11,676 nt of DNA from Planctomycetota bacterium (GTDB lineage: Bacteria; Planctomycetota; Planctomycetia; Pirellulales; Thermoguttaceae). How positions within the stretch are numbered: the stretch's first letter is position 1; the number at the start of each line of letters is the position of its first letter. Positions 1 through 5,759 of the stretch are shown here, one piece after another. The notes under the pieces were generated by a model, which was not told the origin of the DNA, ran no database searches, and saw only the letters and a program-made list of their open reading frames with translations. Both the position numbers and the translations under genes were made by a program. The stretch covers positions 1 through 11,676 of the forward strand of contig JAJYGU010000356.1 in NCBI GenBank assembly GCA_021784975.1, given 5' to 3'.

Positions 1-1435
1 GCAAATCGAACCAGTGGCCGTGACCGGCAACCCGCCGAGCGACCGCCGGATCGGGCAAGCCATAAGCATAATCGAAGATCGGGTGGCCCGAGTAGAAGGC
101 CAGCACCCCGATCCGCCGGGTGGCGATGGTGGCGTCGGCGGGCAGGTGGTCGCGGACCCAAAGCGCCGGTGGAATCAAGCCCCGGCTGGTCATCACGTAT
201 CCCGGAAAGAGGTTCGAGGTTTGGACCCAGACTATATCTCCGAATAGGCCGACAATCAGGAGGGCCGCCGCGGCCCCGTGTAGGATGGTTCGACGCACCG
301 CCGGCTGCAATGGGGTTTTCAGGCGTTCCCCTTCCAAGGCTCCCGCCCCTGCCCAGAACAACAACAAGGCGGCTGGCAGATAGGGCGCGAAGTAACGGGC
401 GGTGGCGGTCCAATCGGGCCGGCTGTAAACGGCAAACAGGATGCCGGTCACGGAAATGGCCACCAACATCCGGGCTGCCTCCGGAGCGGTGCGCAAAGCC
501 TGCCGGTAGCCGAAACCCAGCATCGGTAAGAGCAGCCAGCCCGGCAGCCAACCGGGAACGTTGCTATTCCGACCTGTCAGGAAGCCGAGGCCGTTCTCCA
601 GAGCCAGCCGTAGGTTGCTGGGCTTGGAGTGAAAGGTGTTGGGAACGACGTCGTGGAAGTAGGCGTAGCGCAAGGCCGTCACTCCGCCCACCAGCAGCAC
701 GAAGAGCGATATCTCTTTCAGAAGGCGGCGGTGGCCCACTTGCTGCTCGCAGCCGATCGACCCACCTGCGAACGCGGGGAATTGGGACGACCTCCCCTCC
801 GCGGCATCGCCGGGAAATAGCCGAAATCGATGGATCTCCCACAACAGAAAGTAAAGCGGATAGACGAGCACTGCCTCGGGATGCACCAGGAAGGCAAATG
901 CTCCCAGGATCGGCAAGGCGAACGAGGTTGGCCGGCCGAGTGCGATCCATGCCATCGTCAGGAGGAGGACGGCCAGAAGTGCCGTCTCCATGCCGGCCAA
1001 TGCAAAGTAGACGAAATCGAAACTGGCCGCCAGCAACAGCAGCGGCACGATGTTTAAGCCGCTCGGGCCCATCAGCTTCCGGCCCAGCAGCATGGTCATG
1101 GTCAACGCGGCGAACAGAAGCATCAGCCCCGTAAGCTTTGCCACCAGCCACGGCGGCCAAAAGACCGACATAGGGGCTAACACCATCAGCCAGCCGATAT
1201 TGGAAACGCCTTCCACCGGCGGATCGCCCAGATGGAAGACGAAGCCTTGGCCGGCAAGGACATTGCGGAGATACTGGAAGCCGGTGAAGGCGTCGTCCAC
1301 GTAACAATCGCGGATGCACCAGGCTACCGCCGCGGTCCCCACTGCCAGCAGTCCAAGCACCGCCCAGCCGAGCCAGTCATCGTTCGCTGGGACCTCTTCG
1401 GGTGCCCGAGTGGCGCAGTCCAAGGCATGGGCCAT
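1..1435 (-). CDS. GT-C-type membrane glycosyltransferase, AftB-like (partial, 3' end outside window)
   Basis: Multi-pass inner-membrane protein that probably transfers a sugar from a polyprenyl-phosphate donor to an envelope or secreted acceptor. The minus frame is open from an ATG at 1435 to the window edge, giving 478 residues and no stop. A first membrane segment lies near residues 21-40. It is followed by the GT-C acidic pair D47-D48 and DDAFTGFQYLRN, then GQGFVF and VEGVSN (74-79), which match the DD-A-F-[IT]-x-[FY]-R-Y / G-x-VEG-[YF]-[ST]-N signature of bacterial AftB-like and ArnT-like transferases. Later landmarks are GMETALL (148-154), HPEAVLVYP (185-193), VVPNTFHSK (263-271), ARYFAPYLP (346-354) and a C-terminal stretch with LPADATIATRRIGVLAFYS followed by GLPDPAVA, also typical of that family. 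The start fits a GGGAG about 9 nt upstream. The gene is divergent from the small exported-protein gene. The sugar and acceptor cannot be told from the sequence. Confidence 0.88.
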   Translation of the reverse strand, partial: MAHALDCATRAPEEVPANDDWLGWAVLGLLAVGTAAVAWCIRDCYVDDAFTGFQYLRNVLAGQGFVFHLGDPPVEGVSNIGWLMVLAPMSVFWPPWLVAKLTGLMLLFAALTMTMLLGRKLMGPSGLNIVPLLLLAASFDFVYFALAGMETALLAVLLLTMAWIALGRPTSFALPILGAFAFLVHPEAVLVYPLYFLLWEIHRFRLFPGDAAEGRSSQFPAFAGGSIGCEQQVGHRRLLKEISLFVLLVGGVTALRYAYFHDVVPNTFHSKPSNLRLALENGLGFLTGRNSNVPGWLPGWLLLPMLGFGYRQALRTAPEAARMLVAISVTGILFAVYSRPDWTATARYFAPYLPAALLLFWAGAGALEGERLKTPLQPAVRRTILHGAAAALLIVGLFGDIVWVQTSNLFPGYVMTSRGLIPPALWVRDHLPADATIATRRIGVLAFYSGHPIFDYAYGLPDPAVARRVAGHGHWFDL

Positions 1436-1732
1436 GGCGAGTCGCTCCCGCCGGGAGATAGGTGCGGGGCTTGCCAGGAAGCCGCCCCGGAGATTATCGG
1501 CTGCCGGGAGCAACCGGGTTGGCCATATCTGTCAAGCTGGCCGTCCAACGGTGATCGGCTTCAGTTGGAGGCTGGCTGTAGGCAAAAATCCCACACAGCT
1601 ACTCAAGGCCCGCGGTGATAAGATCGAGCGATCCGCGAGTTGGCGACCAAGGCTGAGGCAAACCACCTCGGCCTCGTATAGTGAAACACCGATGTCCGCT
1701 TTTTTGCATCCAGGTTGGTCATTTTTTTTGGC

Positions 1733-1760
1733 TTGCTTTGGGGTAAGGCATCGCTAGAGT
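1733..1760 (+). promoter_or_regulatory. Candidate promoter for the Cys-rich exported protein gene
   Basis: TTGCTT (1733-1738), a 16-bp spacer and TAGAGT (1755-1760) resemble -35 and -10 boxes of the housekeeping sigma factor. They lie just after a T-rich stretch that could act as an UP-like element. Transcription would begin near 1767 and give a leader of about 170 nt before the ATG at 1940. The match is moderate and the spacer slightly short, so this is a suggestion only. Confidence 0.25.
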
Positions 1761-1788
1761 TACAGTTGACGTTTGCGTATCCCGTGGT

Positions 1789-1904
1789 GGCCGTTCACAG
1801 GGGAGTGTGCCGATTTTCGGGGCGGGGACGATCGGTTCTTCAGAAACCGCCATATTCGCCGCGAAATTGGGACTGTTTCCTTGGCCCAGGGCCCGTGAAC
1901 GGTC
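1789..1904 (+). promoter_or_regulatory. Foldable 5' leader closed by a 10-bp inverted repeat
   Basis: GGCCGTTCAC (1789-1798) and GTGAACGGTC (1895-1904) pair over 10 positions, eight of them (CCGTTCAC/GTGAACGG) contiguous Watson-Crick pairs and one a G-U wobble. The helix can continue past a one-base bulge (A1799), with GGG pairing to CCC at 1892-1894. Inside are three small hairpins: CCGA/TCGG (1810-1820), CGGTT/AACCG (1833-1849) and TTCG/CGAA (1855-1865). The outer helix ends 35 nt before the ATG at 1940. This layout resembles a multibranched cis-regulatory RNA, but I recognise no known riboswitch class. The fold was read by eye, with no energy calculation or covariation. Confidence 0.3.
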
Positions 1905-1939
1905 ATGTCCCGTGTGTCCTATCGAACGGAGGAACAGGT

Positions 1940-2371
1940 ATGAAACGACCAACTCGAAACTGGTTGCTGGCGGGCGGCGTGCTGTTGGCGGCCTTGTTGG
2001 CAGCGACTCCTCAAGCCGACGCTCACGGTTGGGGCCGGGGTTGCGGTTGCGGCGGCTGGGGTTGGGGTTACGGTTGTGGTTACAGCTACAATTGTGGTTA
2101 CGGCGGATACTACTCGTGCGGCACGAACTGCTACGCACCCTATTACGGTTGCAGCACTTGCAGCACATGCAGCACGTGTAGTTCCTGCAACGGCTGTAGC
2201 AACTCGGGGTGTTCGGGATGCCAAGCTGCGCCCGCCGCAACTCCGGTAACCCCCGCACCGGCGCCCACCCCGGCGCCCACCGCGCCCAGTGCGCGGCCGC
2301 CGGCCCCGTCGCGGACCAGCAGTAACCCGCTACCCAGCAGCGGTTCGCTGACGGCCTCGGCGCTGCGGTAA
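1940..2371 (+). CDS. Small exported Gly/Cys-rich protein with a CxxC ladder, unknown function
   Basis: A 143-residue protein of unknown function. The start is supported by GGAGG at 1928-1932, 7 nt before the ATG. Residues 1-28 form a signal peptide: basic start MKRPTRNW, a Leu/Ala core, and a likely cut after ADA. Residues 29-69 are rich in Gly, Trp, Tyr and Cys (GCGCGGWGWGYGCGY). Cysteines then fall every third residue at 71, 74, 77, 80, 83 and 86, with two more at 91 and 94, making 14 in all (the others at 35, 37, 46, 52, 60 and 64). Residues 95-143 are a Pro/Ala/Ser/Thr tail with no cysteine, probably flexible. Regular CxxC spacing could support metal binding or disulfide cross-linking at the cell surface; that is inference. 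A structured leader precedes the gene and a strong terminator follows it, so it is probably transcribed alone. Confidence 0.8.
   Translation: MKRPTRNWLLAGGVLLAALLAATPQADAHGWGRGCGCGGWGWGYGCGYSYNCGYGGYYSCGTNCYAPYYGCSTCSTCSTCSSCNGCSNSGCSGCQAAPAATPVTPAPAPTPAPTAPSARPPAPSRTSSNPLPSSGSLTASALR
2150..2185 (+). repeat. 9-bp tandem repeat inside the Cys-rich gene
   Basis: TGCAGCAC plus one variable base occurs three times in a row (2150-2158, 2159-2167, 2168-2176). A diverged fourth unit, TGTAGTTCC (2177-2185), follows. Each unit is in frame and codes for Cys-Ser-Thr or Cys-Ser-Ser. The array looks like growth of a protein repeat by slippage in steps of three codons. Confidence 0.8.
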
Positions 2372-2385
2372 CGGCAGCCTGGATC

Positions 2386-2426
2386 GGGAGTGACTCCCGG
2401 GCGTTCGGGGGTCACTTCCGTTTCTT
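2386..2426 (+). terminator. Intrinsic terminator after the Cys-rich protein gene
   Basis: GGGAGTGACTCCCG (2386-2399) pairs over 14 positions with CGGGGGTCACTTCC (2406-2419), allowing two G-U wobbles, around the six-base loop GGCGTT. A T-rich run TTTCTT follows at 2421-2426. It begins 15 nt after the stop at 2369-2371, as expected for a Rho-independent terminator. Confidence 0.75.
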
Positions 2427-2464
2427 GGCTCTCTGTTCGAAGGATCCTGGCGGCCCTCTGCAAC

Positions 2465-2481
2465 GCTTTGGAAGCCAAAGC
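2465..2481. other. Perfect short hairpin in the 2372-2699 spacer
   Basis: GCTTTGG (2465-2471) and CCAAAGC (2475-2481) form a perfect 7-bp stem with a three-base loop. No T run follows on either strand, so it is not a typical terminator. The rest of this 328-bp spacer holds the terminator at 2386, the promoter candidate at 2587 and GC-rich self-complementary sequence, with no gene I can support. Confidence 0.4.
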
Positions 2482-2586
2482 CTTGCGTCGTCGGCGTCTA
2501 TTCGGCCGGAGGGTTAGCGCCGGCGGGCAAATCCATCAGCGGCCGGATTCGTTAGGCGGGGGCCGCGAGGGTCCGGCCGCAGTTGC

Positions 2587-2615
2587 TTGAAATCCGCCTG
2601 CAAACGGATTAGGAT
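2587..2615 (+). promoter_or_regulatory. Candidate promoter for the TPR protein gene
   Basis: TTGAAA (2587-2592), exactly 17 bp, then TAGGAT (2610-2615). This is five of six matches to the -35 consensus and four of six to the -10, with ideal spacing. Transcription would start near 2622, about 78 nt before the ATG at 2700. An inverted repeat AATCCG/CGGATT (2591-2596 and 2605-2610) lies inside the promoter and could be an operator. Confidence 0.4.
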
Positions 2616-2699
2616 CGAAATAGTCGGTGAAGTCATTTGACTTCTGCGGCACGTGCTATCGAGGTGCTTGTAGCCTTTTCCGACCAGGAGTTCTCTTTC

Positions 2700-3668
2700 A
2701 TGTCTCGCGGTATTGCTTTATTGGGCGCGGCGCTGGTCAGTATCTGGACAGTCCCGTCGCCAGCACAGGATTTTGTTCTCGGGGAGAAATATGGTCGCGG
2801 GGTACACGCCTACTTTGCCGGCGACTACGTCACCGCGTACGACCAATTGACGGCGGCCATTACCGGTGGCTCGAAAGATCCGCGGGCATATTACTTCCGC
2901 GGATTGACGTGTCTGAATCTGGGCCGATCCCAGGACGCCCGCTTGGATTTTCAACAGGGAGCCGAGCTAGAAAGCAAAGACGTGAACCGGATGTATAACG
3001 TGGCCAAGGCCTTAGAGCGGGTGCAAGGAAGGGCCCGATTCGCGTTGGAAGAGTATCGGGTCGAGGCTCGAATGGCTGCCCTCCAAGAAGAAGAAAAGAT
3101 GCGGAAGGCCCGCTACGCCGCGATCGAACAAGAGGAGGCCCGGGTGGTCCGCGAGAAGGCGATCCTGCCCGCTGAATCCGCCGCGCCGCCCCAGGTCGGC
3201 CCGCAGCCGGCAACGAATGTTGCCGCTGAACCGACTGCCCAAACCGATCCCTTTGCCGTCCCAGATGAAAAGCCGGCCGCCAAGCCGCGGGCTGAGGCTG
3301 CCAACCGCGCGGCGTCGTCCAAGCTCACGAAGAAGCCCACCCAGCCTGACGATGTGCCGCCGGCCGAAGCCGTCGCGCAGAAGAAGACCGAGAAATCACC
3401 CGCTGCCGGGGCGAAGGCGACGGAGCAGGCGAAGCCGGCCGACAACGCGCCTGCCGATAGTGACGACCCGTTCGCGGCGGACGCGAAGCCCGCGACCAGC
3501 ACCCCGGCCTCGTCCCAACCTGCCGCAGCGTCAGCGGCTGCTTTGAAGCCGGCCGCACACTCACCCGGCAAGGCCAGCCCGAAGGCTGCTGCGGCATCCC
3601 GGTCGGAGGCCGCCAGAGCAAAAGGCAAGGCGGCCGCGCCCAAGTCGGACGGGACCGACGCCCAATAG
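2700..3668 (+). CDS. Exported TPR protein with coiled coil and Ala/Pro/Lys-rich tail
   Basis: A 322-residue protein of unknown detailed role. I chose ATG 2700 because AGGAG lies at 2686-2690 and the frame then opens with a signal peptide (MSRGIALLGAALVSIWTVPS, likely cut near PAQ, residue 23). The in-frame ATG at 2637 would bury that signal. Residues about 29-95 hold TPR-like helices: GVHAYFAGDYVTAYDQLTAA, then AYYFRGLTCLNLGRSQDAR. Residues 108-156 form a long charged helix (RARFALEEYRVEARMAALQ and more Glu/Arg/Lys). Residues 157-322 are low-complexity Ala/Pro/Lys sequence, probably disordered, with two DPFA motifs (183-186 and 256-259). TPR domains bind partner proteins, so a periplasmic scaffold is plausible. 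I have seen this signal-TPR-helix arrangement in planctomycete secreted proteins. Confidence 0.85.
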   Translation: MSRGIALLGAALVSIWTVPSPAQDFVLGEKYGRGVHAYFAGDYVTAYDQLTAAITGGSKDPRAYYFRGLTCLNLGRSQDARLDFQQGAELESKDVNRMYNVAKALERVQGRARFALEEYRVEARMAALQEEEKMRKARYAAIEQEEARVVREKAILPAESAAPPQVGPQPATNVAAEPTAQTDPFAVPDEKPAAKPRAEAANRAASSKLTKKPTQPDDVPPAEAVAQKKTEKSPAAGAKATEQAKPADNAPADSDDPFAADAKPATSTPASSQPAAASAAALKPAAHSPGKASPKAAAASRSEAARAKGKAAAPKSDGTDAQ

Positions 3669-3681
3669 CCAAACTTGGGCG
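3659..3681 (+). terminator. Hairpin across the stop codon of the TPR gene (weak terminator candidate)
   Basis: CGCCCAA (3659-3665) and TTGGGCG (3675-3681) form a 7-bp stem whose loop contains the TAG stop at 3666-3668. No T run follows, so termination would be inefficient or Rho-assisted. A second inverted repeat lies just downstream (GCTCGCCC near 3686-3693 with GGGCGAGT near 3726-3733, enclosing GACG/CGTC). Confidence 0.3.
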
Positions 3682-3906
3682 CCATGCTCGCCCTCGGGGT
3701 GACGTGATCGGATGGCGTCGATCGTGGGCGAGTGACGCTTGCCCGCGAAAGAACTGGTCGCCGGGACACGGTCCAACTGCGCTGAGACGCTTCGGATGGG
3801 CCGGCAATCATTGGCTCAACGCCCCGCTTCGCCCCCCCTTTCGTCGCCGACGAGGACGTGCGACAATCTAAGATTTACGCCTTCCCGCCCACGGAGTCCT
3901 GCTGCA

Positions 3907-4803
3907 ATGTTCAAGAACCTTAACCCAGGATGGCTCGGAGTGTCCGGGCATCAAAGCGAAATCATCGAATTGGCCCTGACTTATGGCTTCGCGGGCATGG
4001 ATCTGAACATGGTGGAGTTTGCCACTCGGGCGCGATTGAAAGGGATGGCCTACGCCCGGCGGCTGATCGACAGTGCCCGACTGCGGATCGGCACGTTTCC
4101 ATTGCCTTTTGAGTGGGACCGCGATGACGCGGACTTTCAGAAGGACTTGAAGAAGTTGTCGGAGTACGCGGGATGTGCGGCGGAACTGGGCTGTCTGCGG
4201 TGTACAGCCGTGCTGGCTCCAGCCGGCGACTCCCGCCCCTATCATGAGAATTTCGAATTCCATCGCCAGCGGCTCAGCGAGGTCTGCGCCACCTTGCGTC
4301 CGGCAGGGGTGCGGCTGGCGGTCGGCTTCCAGGCGGCCGAGAATCTCCGCCGCGATCACAGTTTTGAGTTCATTCACGAACTGGACTCGTTGAATCTGTT
4401 GCTGAACATGGTGGCTGCCCCGAACCTTGGGCTACTGCTGGACATTTGGGACGTGGTGGCGGGCGGAGGGTCGCTGGAGTCGGTGCGGAAGCTTTCCGCC
4501 CGTCAGATCGTGGCCGTGCAGGTGGCCGAGATGCCGGCCGAGGTGGTCGCCGCCGATCTTGACGACAAATCCCGCCTCCTGCCCGGGGCCGACCACGGCC
4601 GCATTGACGTGGCCGGCTTGCTGCGGATTCTCAAGGAAGGGGGTTACGAGGGCCCCATCACCGCTAAGCCGTCGCGGAGCGCCTTTCCCACCCGTCGTCG
4701 CGACTTGGTGGTGAAACAGACCTCAGAGGCCCTGGACAAGGTGTGGCACAATGCCGGCTTACCGATCCCGGCTAAGGTCGTGGTGGCTACCGCTCGAGAT
4801 TAG
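3907..4803 (+). CDS. Xylose-isomerase-like TIM barrel protein, metal site apparently degenerate
   Basis: A 298-residue member of the sugar phosphate isomerase/epimerase (AP endonuclease 2-like) TIM-barrel family. Family traits are GVSGHQSEIIELALTYGFAG (11-30), GMDLNMVEF, LGLLLDIWD (174-182), AGGGSLESVRKL (185-196) and RIDVAGLLRILKEGGYEGPI (232-251). Catalytic members bind a divalent metal through Glu, Asp, His and Glu, with a His in the DxxH motif. Here D179 is kept, but the DxxH His is D182, the VHV-type His is Q206 (VAVQVAE), the strand ending in Glu reads ITAK (K254), and the first Glu position reads VGFQ (139-142). It may therefore be a non-catalytic relative. The ATG at 3907 has GGAG at 3893-3896 and matches the family's usual start; the open frame extends upstream to 3739 but that part is unlike the family. 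An AT-rich palindrome, AATCTAAGATT (3865-3875), may hold a -10 box. Confidence 0.82.
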   Translation: MFKNLNPGWLGVSGHQSEIIELALTYGFAGMDLNMVEFATRARLKGMAYARRLIDSARLRIGTFPLPFEWDRDDADFQKDLKKLSEYAGCAAELGCLRCTAVLAPAGDSRPYHENFEFHRQRLSEVCATLRPAGVRLAVGFQAAENLRRDHSFEFIHELDSLNLLLNMVAAPNLGLLLDIWDVVAGGGSLESVRKLSARQIVAVQVAEMPAEVVAADLDDKSRLLPGADHGRIDVAGLLRILKEGGYEGPITAKPSRSAFPTRRRDLVVKQTSEALDKVWHNAGLPIPAKVVVATARD

Positions 4804-4805
4804 GC

Positions 4806-5756
4806 TTGTTTTATTGGGACAATGGGCTGGTGCTGACCAAACCGCGACTGGCGGTGGACTCTAGCCGCCGTCAGCCGCGAGCGTTCATTTCGCATGCCCA
4901 TAGCGACCACATCGCCCGGCACGAGTACGCGCTCTGCACCCCGGAAACCGCCCTCCTCTATCAACATCGCCTCGGCCCGCGTCCGACGTTGCCCTTGCCC
5001 TATCGCCAGCCGATCGACTGGGGCGGGCTGCGATTGACCGCTTGGCCGGCCGGGCACTGCCTGGGATCGGCGATGCTATTGGCCGAGGACGGCGACCGGT
5101 CACTGCTCTATACCGGCGACTTCAAGCTTGGCGAGTCGGCCACCGCCGCGCGCGCCGAGATGCCCCAGGCAGATATCTTGATTATCGAGAGCACTTACGG
5201 CCATCCCGACTACCGCCTGCCACCGCGGCAGCAAGCAATCGATGATCTGCTGAGGCTAGTCCGCGCCACTCTGGCCGACGGCGCCGTGCCGGTTGTGGTG
5301 GCGTATGCGTTGGGCAAGGGGCAGGAAGTGACTCGGCTGCTCACCGCGGCCGGCCTACCGGTCGTGCAACACCGCAGCGTCTTCGAGGTCAGCCAGGTGT
5401 ACGAAGCTTGCGGCGTGGACCTGGGGAGGATTGCTCCGTTCACTGGCAAGGTCGAACCGGGCTGGACGCTGGTTGCCCCACCCAATGCCGGTACCTTCGA
5501 GCGAGTCGGCCGGCAGGTACGCATCGCGGCGACCGGTTGGGCCGTGGATCAGCGGAGCAAATATCGTCTCCGTGTGGACCACGCGGTGCCCTTGTCGGAC
5601 CACGCCGATTACGACGAGCTTTTCGAGGCCGTGGCCCGGGTCGCGCCTCGGGTGGTGTATTGCACCCATGGGCCGGAGAGCTTTGTGGACTGTCTCCGCG
5701 AAGCCGGCTACGATGCGCGTTTGCTGGGCCGGCCCCGGCAAGGACGGCTCTTCTGA
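4806..5756 (+). CDS. Beta-CASP metallo-beta-lactamase-fold exonuclease (ligase-associated exonuclease type)
   Basis: A 316-residue metal-dependent nuclease of the MBL/beta-CASP superfamily, closest by eye to the putative DNA-ligase-associated exonucleases. The catalytic motifs are complete: HAHSDH (H30, H32, D34, H35), GHCLGSA (H84), YTGDF (D105), the acidic motif ESTYG (E128), SDHADY (H266) and CTHG (H288). The opening FYWDNGLVLTKPRLAVDSS also fits that group. The start is a TTG 2 nt after the upstream stop. No ATG, GTG or TTG lies in frame between it and an upstream TAA, and a later GTG at 4830 would cut into the conserved N-terminus. Translation is therefore probably coupled to the TIM-barrel gene. 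No DNA ligase is present in the window. DNA rather than RNA as substrate is inferred from the subfamily. Confidence 0.87.
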   Translation: MFYWDNGLVLTKPRLAVDSSRRQPRAFISHAHSDHIARHEYALCTPETALLYQHRLGPRPTLPLPYRQPIDWGGLRLTAWPAGHCLGSAMLLAEDGDRSLLYTGDFKLGESATAARAEMPQADILIIESTYGHPDYRLPPRQQAIDDLLRLVRATLADGAVPVVVAYALGKGQEVTRLLTAAGLPVVQHRSVFEVSQVYEACGVDLGRIAPFTGKVEPGWTLVAPPNAGTFERVGRQVRIAATGWAVDQRSKYRLRVDHAVPLSDHADYDELFEAVARVAPRVVYCTHGPESFVDCLREAGYDARLLGRPRQGRLF

Positions 5757-5759
5757 GGA

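Larger units (their letters stand above)
1436..1939. other. 504-bp divergent intergenic region
   Basis: No convincing coding region is visible; the open frames here lack a recognisable protein or a ribosome binding site. The left part must hold the promoter of the minus-strand glycosyltransferase. A perfect TTGACA lies on the minus strand at 1535-1530, but I find no matching -10 box 16-18 nt from it. The right part (about 1680-1800) is richer in A and T, with an eight-T run at 1722-1729. It contains a candidate plus-strand promoter and then the foldable leader described separately. Confidence 0.5.

Noticed and set aside
169..1134. Long plus-strand open frame, and another on the minus strand at 564-1319
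   Set aside because: Both lie in the wrong frame across the glycosyltransferase gene. Their translations are Arg/Pro/Ser-rich with no domain, typical of shadows in GC-rich DNA.
1530..1535. Perfect TTGACA on the minus strand upstream of the glycosyltransferase
   Set aside because: No -10-like sequence at 16-18 nt; a GATAAT at 1498-1493 is 31 nt away. Not called as a promoter.
1719..2258. Minus-strand frame rich in Cys, Arg and Asn opposite the Cys-rich gene
   Set aside because: Antisense shadow of the repeated plus-strand codons; no signal peptide or ribosome binding site.
2637..2699. Upstream ATG for the TPR protein
   Set aside because: It would place 21 residues before a clear signal peptide; ATG 2700 has AGGAG at proper spacing.
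3113..3811. 232-residue minus-strand Ala-rich frame
   Set aside because: Antisense of the Ala/Pro/Lys-coding tail of the TPR gene; composition explained by the sense strand.
3739..3906. Upstream extension of the TIM-barrel gene
   Set aside because: These 56 codons are unlike the family and lack a ribosome binding site; the family-like N-terminus begins at 3907.
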